Source of the DNA: Branchiostoma floridae
Lineage: Eukaryota > Chordata > Leptocardii > Amphioxiformes > Branchiostomatidae
Direction of reading: 5' to 3'
Length of the DNA stretch: 64,000 nt
Assembly (NCBI RefSeq): GCF_000003815.2
Contig: NC_049979.1
Coordinates: forward strand, 9,688,764 to 9,752,763
Shown here: piece by piece, positions 47,401-55,858 of the stretch
Layout: every line of letters begins with the position of its first letter
Numbering within the stretch: position 1 is the stretch's first letter
Program-made: the position numbers and the translations under genes
Notes under the pieces: generated by a model
Told to the model about the DNA's origin: nothing
Databases searched by the model: none
The model's input: only the letters and a program-made list of their open reading frames with translations

Positions 47401-50400
47401 TACTCGTAATACTGCACACAGATATACACTTGAGTGAGACCTTCAGTTGCCATAGGGGGGTAAGACAGGGATGTATTCTATCCCCTTTTTTATTTGCATT
47501 TTATATAAGCGACTTAGATAAGCATCTGGAACAGAATGGATGTAGAGGAATTCAGGTTGGTGACACTGAAATTTTAAGTCTAATGTTTGCAGACGATCTT
47601 GCACTTTGCTCAGACTCAGTGGTGGGCCTACAGCGGGTTTTGAATGCCCTTAATTACCTCCATGAAATGTCATGGAATGGAGGTTATATTTACCTCCATG
47701 AAATGTCATGGAATGGAGGTTATATTTTCTGTTATGTGTCTCTGTCTGTGTAGATGATTACTCAAGAACGGCTGGATGGATTGGTTTCATACTTGTTGTG
47801 TTGGTGGGGTGTGATGAAAGCTCGAATCGATGAGATCTTGGGAGCCGTATCTGTCGTTATAATCGATGTAATAATATAAAAAATCACCCCTATATTTGAG
47901 ATATATTGGTACAGGCATCGTGCTGTATGTGTTTGTTAATGGGCTTAGCTCCAAGCAGATAGTGAGGTGACAGCTGTTTGGGGAACCCCCAGTAGTTTTA
48001 TTTATGTCTGCTTAGGACTGTTTGAAATATTTGTAACAGTTGGCACAGTAGTTACCTCCATGAAATGTCATGGAGGTTATATTTTCTGTTATGTGTCTCT
48101 GTGTACAAGATTACTCAAGAACGGCTGGATGGATTGGTTTCATACTTGTTGTGTTGGTGGGCTGTGATGAAAGCTCGAATCGATATGATTTTGGGCGCCG
48201 TATCTGTCGTTATAATCGATGTAATAATATCAGAAATCACCCCTATATCTGCGATATATTGGAACAGGCATCGTGCTTTAAGTGTTTGTTAATGGGCTTA
48301 GCTCCAAGCAGATAGTGAGGTGATTTGTATGACAGCTGTTTGGGGAACCCCGAGTTTTTTGAATATGATAATTAGTTTTATTTATGTCTGCTTAGGATAT
48401 CATGGAGATGTGAAGCGTAAGTATAATTGTAAGAAGTTGAGGTACATTTAACGGTAATGCTTAACAGGTATGGATGTCTCACATACTGTACTGCTGATTT
48501 GAGTGACATGGTGATTAAAATGCCATTAGGTCCTCTCATCTTAGATGGGTTGGGTGTCAGAAGTTTTATGGGCGATACAGATGTTCTGATTTCGTTGCGA
48601 TAAGGGACAGTTGTTAGTTGTCTCTTTCGTAGCCAATGGTACTTGTTTTTTAGCAGACGGGGTTGGCGCCAAGTATTCATCTTACAGTTGATGTAGGGCT
48701 ATCAGAGGAAAGTGTGCATCTCGTTTTTGTACCGTGTGAACAGCTGATGTTATGACATATTGGTGGAAAATCAAATCACCATCTGACTAAAGTTGGCCAC
48801 ATCCCTTCTTCTTTCTGAGTTTCCCAACTTCCTCCCACCACACCGCTCTGAGGCACATAGTCGAACCTCAATAATGCTGACAACCTTAGACAGTTTAAAT
48901 GCCAAACATCAAGCTTAAGGAACACCACGCTACCATATGCCGCCGACCTCTTAAACGCACATTACACAATTAAGTGTCACATTTTAATAATTACTAATCA
49001 GATGGACATCCTCTGTGTCATTAAATAAATACACCACTACTTTCCCATAACATTTATAACCATTACTCTCAAATACAACCGACTATAAACATACATACCA
49101 TCCACAAAAAAGCAATAAATATTTCATGGAGGTATGAGGTCCCCGAACTCTAGTTTCTGTTATGTGTCTCTGTCTGTGTAGATGATTACTCAAGAACGGC
49201 TGGATGGATTGGTTTCATACTTGTTGTGTTGGTGGGGTGTGATAAAAGCTCGAATCGATGAGATTTTGGGCGCTGTATCTGTCGTTATAATCGATGTAAT
49301 AATATCAGAAATCACCCCTATATCTGCGATATATTGGTACAGGCATCGTGGTTTCCCTCTTTGTTAATCACCTTATCTCCAAGCAGGTGGTGAGGTGATT
49401 TGTTTCGCCAGTGATAGCCATGAACATATGTTTTTATTTTATCAGTTGACAACAACTGTTTGGGGGAAACGATAGCCTCGACTCAAGAACGGCTGGGTGG
49501 ATTGGTTTCATACTTGATGTGTTGGTGGGGTGTGATGATAGCCCAGGAAGTGATTAGATTTTGGGCCTCATATCTGTCGATATAATTGATGTAATAATAT
49601 AAGAAATCATCCCTATATCTGCGATATATTGGAACAGTCATCGTGGTTTCCCTCTTTGTTAATCACCTTATCTCCAAGCAGATGGTGAGGTGATTTGTTT
49701 CGCCAGTGATAGCCATGAACATATCTTTTTTTTGGATCAGTTGACAACAACTGTTTGGGGGGAAACGATAGCCTCGACTCAAGAACGGCTGGGTGGATTG
49801 GTTTCATACTTGATGTGTTGGTGGGGTGTGATGATAGCTGGAAGTGATTAGATTTTGGGCCTCATATCTGTCGATATAATCGATGTAATAATATAAGAAA
49901 TCACCCCTATATCTGCGATATACAGTTGACATCGTAGTGCATTTATTTGCAAGTTGCCAGTACTATCATAACGTGATAATGTAAACATCATAAAGATTCC
50001 CCACACCTGTTGCATGTTACCATAGTGCCCATGTGATAACTATCCACACAACTAGTAGAAATAACACGAATACCATTACATACAAGTCATAATCAACAAA
50101 CATAAAATCGACAAAAACACTGAATATTTTATGGAGGTATGAGGTCGCCGAACTCTAGTTCCTATTGCGATAGATGTAAATTAGCAGTAAATCTGGCGAA
50201 GACGAAGGTCATGGTCTTTAGAAAGGGAGGTAAGTTGCGGAAAAGTGAAAAGTGGTTCTATGCAGGAAGCAGGGTAGAAGTGGTGAATACGTATAAATAT
50301 CTAGGGATAACCGTATCTTCAAGTGGAGGATGGTTTAGGGCGCAGGAAACGTTAGCTGGACAGGCGTCCAAGGCCTTGTTCATAATGAAAAAGAATATTG

Positions 50401-53270
50401 CCAAGTTTGGTACGTTGTCTCCAGATTTGATGTTTAAAATGTTCGACACTCTTATTCTTCCAATTATTATGTATTGCTGTGAACTATGGGGTTTCCATAG
50501 TGCCAATCAACTGGAAGTACTACACAACAAATTTTGCAAGTCCTATCTAGGGGTCGGGCAGTCCACACCTAATGCGGCAGTGAGGGGTGAACTCGGGAGA
50601 CACCCCCTCAGTGTCCTGAGACGAATTAGAATTATAAAGTTTTGGTTGAAATTACTAGAAATGAATGACAATAGGTACTCAAAGAAATGTTATACAATGT
50701 TGTATGAACTAGATAATGTAGGCAGGGGAAATTGGATAAGTAACGTGCGTGATTTATTGTTCAGTCTAGGATTAAGGGAAGCATGGTACAACCAAAGCAT
50801 AGGTGATAAAAACGCATTCATTGAAATTTTCAAGAAACGAATAGAGATTCAGGCTATTACACTTTGGAAAAACGAAATCTCCAGCAGTAGCCGTCTTACT
50901 ACCTACAGTATGATAAAGAGCGGTTTCTCGGCTGAAAACTACCTAAAAGTGCTAAATAACTCCGAACAAGCAAAAGCGATAGCGCGAATAAGATGTTCAG
51001 CGCATCAGCTTAACACAGAAAAGGGTAGACACACAAAAACGGACAAACGGGAAAGAGTGTGCCAGTTGTGTTCTCTTGACCTGGTAGAAGACGAATACCA
51101 TTTTGTTTTAGAATGCCCATTTTTGAATGCACTGAGAAAAAGGTATATTCCACCATACTATTCCAAACACCCAAACCCGCACAAGTTCATTGAAATAATA
51201 AACTGCCCTACTTCACACATCTCCAGACAATTGGCAAAATTTATCCAGTTAGCAACTGTTGTTAGAGAAAAGCAGCTGATGAGGCCTCCGTGATTATTTG
51301 CCTTTATGTGCGTTGTTGTTGTATATATTGTTTTTATTATTGTTTCTCATGTTGTTTCCGTCTGTCATTATGGTACTTTTAATATTGTTACTCTTATGGT
51401 TTCTTTTTCATTGTGATTGTTATATTTTATGTTTATGATATTGCTATGGACATTTGTTGTCTTAAAGCAAATAAATAAAGTTCAAAGTACAACATGCGGA
51501 AAGTCTTATGTATGCCATGTCGAGGCCTCACTGCTGTGTACTGAGCTAGCAATGGAAAAATCGTCGTGGTTCGTTTTCAACAATTTTTCATAACGTTACA
51601 TGTACTTTGTCTACATTTCTCCAGGCCGTGCTTGACTATTACGCCCTGTACCACTCGTCGTACGAGACCTTTGACCTGGTGAAGAACTTCATCGACCCTG
51701 AGTTCAAGGTTCACCAGGCTGTGGGGCGGGTGTTGGCGGAGATGGCGCTGGACCTGGCAGACTCGCTGGTCCTCCCGATCGACCCCACCGTGTACTCCAC
51801 CGCTCTACAGGACATTGCCGAGTCCGTCAGGACGGAATATAGCACGCAATTCGATGCACAGAGCATCTCAATGGGTAATTCGATTTTTACCTTCGCCAAG
51901 ATTCGTGTGTGTGTGTGTGTTTATCTGTGTGGACTCGAGAAGCCGTTGGGATGGGACATTTGGTATATTTTTAGAAACGATTAGGTTATGCCGCCTTTCC
52001 CCCGGGCCAGCGGATTTCCATGGTTCTGCAGAAGGACTTGGTTTTGATATCATGTGATAGCTACCAGAGAATCCCACAGTAGATAGCCCCTGGGAATAAG
52101 GGACATAAGTTGGGGCCCTCTTGCAGCTTACAATACGAAGGGGGTTCAATTGCAGACTTTGAAAGTGGATAAGTCTAGTACAATACTTGAATTTTACTTT
52201 CAGCCCAATGCTTGACACCATTCCAACCTTACGCATATGCCAATGCTAACATTACCTCATTTCAGAATACCTGGACTCGGCCGTGAGCAACTTCACAAGA
52301 TCAGCCCTCCGATTGAAAGACAGGATGTCGAACATTGACAAGAAGAAGTAAGAAAAATATTCTCAAGTTCAATCCTTCTATCCCCCTTCTCACCTTTAAA
52401 GAGATTCAGCGTTAAAGCCTTCAGAAATATTATTCACAGAGACAAGTTTGTGAAGTAAGTAAATCTATTAGAAGTGAAAAAAAAAGTGAAAGGCATGCGT
52501 CTGGTTAGAGTAGCAGAAACGCTTGTTTGAGTATAATTTGTTAATCTTGACATGATTTTGTTCTGTACAGTCCTTTGGCTGTCCGTGTTGTAAACGATCA
52601 GCTGATGCAGTTGGAACGAGGCTTCATTGACCCGCTAGGATTGCCGGGAAGGGAATGGTACAGGTAAGATGGCGTCTCCGCACATGTTTATGGTCAGTGA
52701 GGAATGTGGATCTTATCTTGCACATATTCGTTTTCGGTAAGAATGAAACATTTATGCTTAGCCTAGGAAGAGCATATCAAATGTACTATATTTTGAATAG
52801 TCAAATTGTTTGTCGGAAGCCTTTTGGTGAAGCGTGGAAGGACGCACTTGAGTCTAATGTGTGGTACTATGATGACATCACTGGAAAGGCAAAATCACGT
52901 CAAGTTACAGTCTCTCCTGGACAATTTTAGTTGCCATCGCGTTAGAAATGCTGCTCTTTCATTGTGTCTGTTACTTTGCCGCGGAAAAAAATGTAGCATG
53001 GTAAATACATAATGGTTAGTCAACTAAGTCCGACAAGACAGGGCAAGAACATTACAACAATCATTTTGCATTTCTAGGCATGTCGTTTACGCGCCCAGTG
53101 CTCATAACTCATACGCCGGCCAAGCGTTCCCTGGATTGGCTGACGCGATGTTCGACATTGAGAACGCAGCCAATCAGACGCAACGTTGGGAGGAGGTGAA
53201 GAAACAGCTAGCTATCATCACCTACACCGTCCAATCAGCTGCGACAGCGATAGAGGAAGGCGGCTTGTGA
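29474..53270 (+). CDS. Glutamate carboxypeptidase II / NAALADase-like membrane peptidase (M28)
   Basis: Seventeen coding exons keep phase and give 747 residues (human GCPII has 750). Coordinates: 29474-29679, 37079-37231, 38011-38152, 38629-38754, 39215-39395, 43520-43622, 43921-44016, 44159-44244, 44570-44689, 45093-45239, 46293-46360, 46718-46824, 47115-47205, 51625-51874, 52266-52347, 52571-52663, 53078-53270. ATG 29474 (CACCATGG) starts a type II membrane protein with a helix at ~8-30. A PA domain (~120-320), a zinc peptidase domain and a C-terminal dimerisation domain follow. Both zinc sites look intact: H373, D383, E420 (catalytic), E421, D449, H552. The family trims C-terminal residues, such as glutamate, from peptides outside the cell. 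Several GCPII glutamate-pocket residues differ, and [18 protein letters not shown] and GSGSDY recall NAALADL1, so the substrate is open. AATAAA near 53397 may end the mRNA. Confidence 0.93.
30719..30856. mobile_element. Foldback MITE, ~45-bp arms
   Basis: The left arm CTCCAAGCAGAGGTTGAGTC... (30719-30763) and the right arm ...GACTCAACATCTGCTTGGAG (30812-30856) are near-perfect reverse complements around a ~48-bp spacer. Intronic in the carboxypeptidase gene. Confidence 0.85.
30865..31077. mobile_element. Interspersed MITE-like repeat with CGCGAA modules
   Basis: The ends GTAGTGTAAATGCA and TGCATTTACAGTA form short inverted repeats. The interior has at least seven TTCGCGG/CCGCGAA modules arranged as imperfect palindromes. 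It lies immediately beside the preceding foldback element. Confidence 0.7.
31425..31814. mobile_element. piggyBac-type MITE with TTAA target duplication
   Basis: A 390-bp foldback element with arms of roughly 170-180 bp. The left end is AGGCAACCTAAGCAATATTA and the right end is its complement, ...GCTTAGGTTGCCT. It is bordered on both sides by TTAA (31421-31424 and 31815-31818), the target site duplicated by piggyBac-class transposases. A run of about 16 C lies near the centre. There is no transposase, so it is non-autonomous. Confidence 0.85.
32027..32177. mobile_element. Small MITE, 17-bp terminal inverted repeats
   Basis: The ends TAGCCTGGATACCAGACT and GTCTGGTATCCAGGCTA form the inverted pair. 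A related mini copy with the same ends (CTGGATACCAGACC / CTGGTATCCAGACTAG) lies at 37292-37366, with a further half at about 37410. Confidence 0.8.
32215..32311. repeat. Short imperfect foldback element
   Basis: AGCCTAGACTGGAGTCCAGC on the left pairs with a segment ending ACTCCAGGCTA on the right. Next to the MITE at 32027-32177. Confidence 0.55.
33276..36182 (-). CDS. Single-exon LRR transmembrane receptor with tyrosine-repeat cytoplasmic tail
   Basis: Uninterrupted 968-codon frame from ATG 36182-36180 to the stop at 33276. This start was chosen because it opens directly into a signal peptide ([20 protein letters not shown]); an in-frame ATG 32 codons upstream would bury it. In order: Cys-rich LRR cap (~29-52), about five LRRs (~65-210), LRR C-cap with CDC..C..C (~218-262), a Thr/Ser-rich stalk, and one membrane helix (~371-397). 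The tail follows. Six [10 protein letters not shown]-type repeats sit every 16-17 residues (Tyr 421-505), then a basic patch (~522-566). Nine Y-[MIV]-T-[FL]-P motifs at Tyr 642-956 follow, most 39-42 residues apart. Phosphotyrosine docking or endocytic YxxL/F sorting is an inference. The gene lies antisense within intron 1 of the carboxypeptidase gene. Amphioxus is known for large families of LRR immune-type receptors, but no orthologue of this tail is recognised. Confidence 0.88.
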   Translation of the reverse strand: MAHSRLLSLVIFLAWSGLGCTASYPNLKCCCPTYYSMHNGNITRLTCYDEVCSFRSIPKPLPTSLERFMVSHQNIPKIVTGDFTRLESLTALIIQGSQVMTIQPGSFQTLTNLLELSLVGNKISRLEAETFRGLAKLEDLDLDNNRLHYIDGAAFVGLTVLRKLTLNKNCLSSIPRGTDQTTQPLKLIMTYNPIMSIIEIGELKHILSLILAQNGILCDCRLREMKRWMTMNNHLQWHITCAHPVTRLPKRLRWIRRDDLRCTSNVTKGSAGTEHEFEPWRRCHSTSQIPAPNHIMERSTYSCPVRYEHSNDPGASTMLPVAGFPGELLKNATHETSTGTTTYTSQSQTTVGDTTTQVESKEVATGPGFGLSAIHLTLVGLASFLGCSVIAGVIAFCVRKCKAVRQQDNADGQRDAANRHYENDDQFSDTDSARGVTYENDDQFSDTGGARVHYENDDQFSDTDGANRNQYENDDQFSDTDGANRNQYENDDQFSDTDGANTNQYDYDDQFSDDDSSHRTIPHKLVSKKTRKTFSLAKAEHARRRRIQKRLAKRRATEDRRKAKSTVLTVLADVHAQAQASGHYDNDKDSVGLNSREATKSLDNAVSDGGHYANERPVADSVTKASESTKRHDDDSDSDHDYMTLPNLSPGEGTGVEEGGKKSQSKPEDRNSASTSACANDLSDNDYITFPGEENADGKTGRDLSTSEDSSDHTYVTFPGEENAEEQQRETGKKNGQASDIALDSSDAEDYSDHTYITFPATENAEEQQRETGKKNGQASEIATDSSDAEDCSDHTYITFPGTENAEEQQRERGKKSVEASDIATGSSDTEDYSDHTYVTFPGTDDVEEHTQETKRQNGQVSHCVVSIADDISDHFYVTLPETENVEKRKEETERQNGQVSDSVVSIVDDISDHFYVTLPETENAEERKEETEPQNGHVSDLDSVSSNTDISDHVYVTFPETEIETEY
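36280..37078. other. Upstream region of the LRR receptor, intronic for the carboxypeptidase
   Basis: No gene is seen. On the minus strand a donor-like CTGTAG|GTGAGT is at about 36245, within the 5' leader of the receptor. It could allow alternative splicing of the leader. No clear TATA box. Confidence 0.35.
37700..37994. mobile_element. Probable MITE in intron 2
   Basis: AAGCCCATGTCACACCTAGC at the left and the complement of TGTGTGATAGTGGCTT at the right form short inverted ends around a ~250-bp interior with inner inverted words. Imperfect; borders approximate. Confidence 0.45.
38316..38506. mobile_element. Foldback MITE, ~45-bp arms
   Basis: The left arm GGATATAGGAGAATTCTTGT followed by ACAACCAGGATGTACTTACT pairs with the reverse complement at 38462-38506. 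The spacer includes AGTCAGAAGCTCTGAGGAAG. It lies in intron 3 of the carboxypeptidase gene. Confidence 0.85.
39545..40040. repeat. Direct duplication, ~435-bp offset
   Basis: CACACTGACAATCATTGGAT through GTGATGGGGGCAGTGCC occurs at about 39554-39604 and again at 39989-40039. Intronic (intron 5). Confidence 0.75.
39873..39980 (+). repeat. 108-bp direct repeat, left copy
   Basis: The 108 bases starting GCTGCGGATGTCTCCGGGAG and ending GTGTGAATAG recur at 43331-43438 in the same orientation with apparently one substitution. The copies are 3458 bp apart and bracket most of intron 5. They have no TG...CA ends or primer-binding site, so LTRs are not supported. Confidence 0.9.
40335..40470 (-). pseudogene. 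LINE reverse transcriptase fragment
   Basis: The minus-strand frame reads [16 protein letters not shown] with a following ISKKKIEVM. This is the RT catalytic box (x-ADD) and the next conserved lysine-rich motif. It is a ~45-codon remnant within intron 5. Confidence 0.6.
40490..40730 (+). repeat. Interspersed SINE-like repeat
   Basis: GGAACTTTATACGGCCTTTC then CAGGTGAAAATGAGTAC..GCTTCGGCTAGGG is shared with the minus-strand copy at 13540-13680. Confidence 0.6.
41460..41580 (-). pseudogene. Second LINE reverse transcriptase fragment
   Basis: The minus strand gives [19 protein letters not shown] followed by a stop and then a further conserved stretch ([11 protein letters not shown]-like). It is a broken FADD-type RT remnant of a different element from 40335-40470. 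Confidence 0.6.
42060..42545. repeat. 95-bp satellite, about five copies
   Basis: CACACCCAGTGTGCTCGCTG starts at 42128, 42223, 42318, 42413 and 42508, an exact 95-bp step. The unit also holds TTACGTCCCAGACGCAAGAT. Copies are nearly identical; the first (from ~42060) is diverged. Intronic. Confidence 0.95.
43331..43438 (+). repeat. 108-bp direct repeat, right copy
   Basis: Partner of 39873-39980; it ends 81 bases before carboxypeptidase exon 6. Confidence 0.9.
43820..43912 (+). repeat. LINE tail plus GATT/GATC microsatellite
   Basis: CTTAGCCCAGTGTGGCAAAA followed by GCAATAAAGG and a GATT/GATC run is the layout of a LINE 3' end with a simple-repeat tail. A similar end, AGCCCGATAGGGCATG..GTGCAATAAAGG, is at 30118-30150. 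The microsatellite reaches to within a few bases of exon 7. Confidence 0.6.
44330..44356. repeat. (ACTAGT)n microsatellite
   Basis: About four perfect ACTAGT units in intron 8 of the carboxypeptidase gene. Confidence 0.8.
45300..46240. repeat. ~81-bp minisatellite, about 11 copies
   Basis: GTTCAGCACCAAGGC..GTACTGAAGCCCTCAGTAGT and GGTTACTATAGTATGG recur with GGTTAC starts at about 45389, 45474, 45555, 45636, 45707, 45786, 45867, 45945, 46026, 46110 and 46191. Most steps are 78-85 bp. Because 81 is a multiple of three, long stretches on the minus strand stay open; this is not taken as coding. Fills intron 10 of the carboxypeptidase gene. Confidence 0.9.
47430..51293 (+). pseudogene. LINE reverse transcriptase, interrupted
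   Basis: The first ~80 codons (47430-47675) contain the palm motifs ending after the FADD catalytic box. The second part, from about 50158 to the stop at 51291-51293, is a ~377-codon open frame. It includes the RT thumb and a conserved C-terminal domain ([20 protein letters not shown]). Both parts are open and in the same frame if the intervening insertion is removed, so the RT was intact when it was hit. The part upstream of the palm and the endonuclease are missing. Confidence 0.8.
47674..50158. mobile_element. Insertion built of ~5 copies of a TACCTCCATGAAA repeat element
   Basis: It starts with TACCTCCATGAAATGTCATG (duplicated once at 47676-47711) and closes with ATTTTATGGAGGTA at about 50126-50137, an inverted end, followed by ~20 bases also found at an internal end (49137-49155). 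Inside are about five related copies, near 47712, 48056, 49150, 49475 and 49770. They share GATTACTCAAGAACGGCTGG and ATCGATGTAATAATAT; each keeps a similar ~50-codon open frame without a recognised domain. TA flanks both sides, which fits a TA target site. Confidence 0.65.
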
Positions 53271-54550
53271 TGGCGCATGATCTAACTTGAGGAAGTTGTA
53301 GTTTGTCGTCCATGCCTACAAGAGCACTTAAAAGGTTCTTTACTTGTGATTGGGTAAAGATAGGTATGGACACGTCACCACCACTGTATTAAAGTAAATA
53401 AAAACACATGGACACACATAATGCCTGCAAGCCACATGCTGATTCAATCTGTTTCATCGAAAGCACCATAGAATTGATCTGAAGCACGCATGGGTCCAGT
53501 ACGGTACAATCAACCCCGCCCCTTGGCTCTAACCATATTATGGTGATGCGACGCTATCCGTCAGATACATGTATATGGTTTGATTATAGTGTTTGTATAT
53601 GGTCATTCCACCTTCAAGGGTTTGAAAATAATACATAGTAACATTCCTGGTTGCGCTTACCGAGGCTTCTGTAGGATTATTATGTAGTATAGGCAAACAA
53701 TATAGACATTGTGATTGTATTTTGCTTTTACAAGAGATTAAACCATTGATCATACACACCTACTTCTGTATCCTAATGGAACGAACCAGTTTCATTTTTG
53801 TTACAAACTGAACGCCAAATAAGTGATTAGAATTAAAGCGTGATGAGAAAGAGGATGCGCGGTAAAATGGGACGAAAGTGTTTTGATGGTCCAGATTTGA
53901 GTTCACATTTCTCATAATCTTTGCGAAATGGCATTTAATACTAACATGTTACATGGCTGGAAAGCTTAAAAAGTGATGGTTTTTGGTGAAAATTGATTTG
54001 ATCATGACTTGAGGGTGCGAATCCTCAAATTGACATCCCAAATAAACTGAGTATGCAAGTTTACATTTCCATGTCTGTCATGAGATGTGCGACACTTCTC
54101 CAATAGTTACCTTTACCCATACCTCAATCCAGGGACAGTAATTACCTACAGACCGCGGTGCCTCATCCTGCAAAATATCTATTAAATTACATCCCACGAC
54201 ATTACACTTACATGCATATGCTATTGACTATGGCAACAACCAATACACGTATAGCGCATGACGCAGCATGTGCTACTATGGTAACAGCCTGAATATTTCA
54301 CATATTCTTTTTTTAAGTAAAAAATGTATTAGAGACGTGTTGCTTTGATTGACACTTCAATTTGCCCAGAACCAATTAAGCAGTCGAGATTCGTCGTAAT
54401 AGGATGAGTGACGCAGGACGTGCATTATATATGCTGTCTCTTGCCTTCCCTATCTTAGCAAGACCGACCCGCATATGCCCACGCTCAGTGCTCCTCAAAT
54501 CCCGCCGAAGTTTACCTCTCGCGTCGCAGAAGATCAGAATTAGCTCGACT
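53271..54550. other. Intergenic, between the carboxypeptidase and GPCR genes
   Basis: The first ~130 bases are the 3' UTR of the carboxypeptidase gene. From about 54060 the DNA shares blocks with 56940-57400 beyond the GPCR (see that entry). An in-frame ATG at 54404 extends the GPCR frame by 49 codons, but the extension lacks a recognisable feature. Confidence 0.5.
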
Positions 54551-55858
54551 ATGTTTAACAACAGCTCTGACTCTCCGTTCGCCCCCGGAGGGACGTCACC
54601 ATTTGGGAAGTTCGACGGACAAGAGTCCTGTCTCCTGCGGCACCTACAAAATACGACTCTGTTCCAAGGCTACGCCCAGGCGCAGGAAGCCTGCTCCATG
54701 TACGCGAATACCGAGGAGTTGGGAACAGCGACCGCCGTCATCTCGTGGCTGTTGGGGCTTATCATTATCACGACCAACACCGCTGTGATCTGGGGAATCA
54801 TCAGAACAAGAGAACTCCACAAAGCGCTCTACTTTTACATGGCAAATCTTGCCGTTGCCGACTTGGTAGGAGGCATTGGGCTTCTGTATCGAACAGTAGA
54901 CCAGGTGGACTTGATGAAAATGCACAGGATGATGAATATTGTAACGTTTCTGATATATAGTCAAGTGATGTCGGCGTCAGCCCTGTCCCTACTATCAGTT
55001 TACTCCTATGTTGCTGTAAGGCATCATGTATACTTCTACAGCCATGCTGGCACTGCCAAGCGTGATGCACTTTTAGCTATTTTCTTCTCCTGGCTTGTTC
55101 TGTCCTTGATTTTTTTCTCACCCAGTATGGGTTGGAACTGTCTAGATATGCTCACAACAAACTGCCTGATGTTTTACCACGTAGTCTTCGTTGGTCTTGT
55201 AGCCACTATAGTCATCGTTCTGATCAGTACCATCCTGTTCACGAATATTAGCGTATTGCTAGGTTTGAAACAACGGCAAAAGAGAAGGTTCGGACCGCAG
55301 CCACAAGACAATAATCAGGGACAAAATGCGACAGCGCAAGTGCAGCCTCGCAATGTCGCCCAAGACGAGGCACGACGAAAACTCCAGAGAAGTGTGCAAA
55401 AGGCGAGAACAGTCTTGATCTATGTGGTGGTCGCGTTCATCTCCTGGCTCTTGCCTCTTGTGCTCATCCCAATATGCCTGAGTTTCGAGGACGGGTGCGC
55501 AGCTATTTTTGGTCCTCATGCAAGGGCCGTTCTGATAACTGTAAACTCAGCAATCAATCCGTTTGCAAGCATCATTCGCACGCCAGACTTACGGAAGGGG
55601 ATCTGGCAAACTGTGGTGGATATCCGCCGGGTGATACGGGGAAACCGTGTGAATCCACAGGGCGAACAGCCCGGACCAGGGAATGCACCTGATCTACCGA
55701 GAGGAGCCGCACGGGACACCGAGCCGAGCAGACCAACACAACGACAGGACAGCTCATCGGCAGTACACAGCAAAAGTCTTGTCAACAAGGGTATGGTAGG
55801 GCCAAAAGCAGCATTCTCCACAAGAGAAAATAACGATATTGCTATTGTAGAAATCTAG
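54551..55858 (+). CDS. Class A (rhodopsin-like) GPCR, EDG/cannabinoid-type, atypical DRY and NPxxY
   Basis: Intronless 435-codon gene. ATG 54551 was chosen because it is followed by an N-glycosylation-rich extracellular start (MFNNSSDS, then QNTT). An upstream in-frame ATG at 54404 is possible. Seven membrane helices are visible. TM2 has NLAVADLVGG. TM3 ends in SVYSYVAVRH where most relatives have x-DRY. The second outer loop has MGWNCLDMLTTNC, the Cys arrangement of lysophospholipid (EDG) receptors. TM6 has SWLLP and TM7 has NSAINPFASI, with Ser for the Tyr of NPxxY. The third inner loop is long, Gln/Asn-rich and basic. A Pro/Ser-rich tail of ~75 residues ends in IAIVEI, which could be a PDZ ligand. 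Ligand unknown; G-protein coupling is uncertain because Arg3.50 is missing. AATAAA at about 56261 may end the mRNA. Confidence 0.88.
   Translation: MFNNSSDSPFAPGGTSPFGKFDGQESCLLRHLQNTTLFQGYAQAQEACSMYANTEELGTATAVISWLLGLIIITTNTAVIWGIIRTRELHKALYFYMANLAVADLVGGIGLLYRTVDQVDLMKMHRMMNIVTFLIYSQVMSASALSLLSVYSYVAVRHHVYFYSHAGTAKRDALLAIFFSWLVLSLIFFSPSMGWNCLDMLTTNCLMFYHVVFVGLVATIVIVLISTILFTNISVLLGLKQRQKRRFGPQPQDNNQGQNATAQVQPRNVAQDEARRKLQRSVQKARTVLIYVVVAFISWLLPLVLIPICLSFEDGCAAIFGPHARAVLITVNSAINPFASIIRTPDLRKGIWQTVVDIRRVIRGNRVNPQGEQPGPGNAPDLPRGAARDTEPSRPTQRQDSSSAVHSKSLVNKGMVGPKAAFSTRENNDIAIVEI

Larger units (their letters stand above)
47427..51480 (+). mobile_element. 5'-truncated LINE split by a second insertion
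   Basis: Intron 13 of the carboxypeptidase gene holds a plus-strand non-LTR element in two parts: 47427-47675 and about 50158-51480. Part one carries the RT motifs [18 protein letters not shown] and [12 protein letters not shown]. Part two continues with [18 protein letters not shown] and [12 protein letters not shown], and ends with a C-terminal C-x2-C...H zinc-binding segment. The 3' end shows AAATAAATAAAG near 51473. The element is in the same orientation as the host gene. Confidence 0.85.

Noticed and set aside
54404-54550. N-terminal extension of the GPCR from ATG 54404
   Set aside because: The 49 residues look like translated leader DNA, and part of the segment is repeated non-coding at about 57005. 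The start at 54551 gives a normal glycosylated N terminus.
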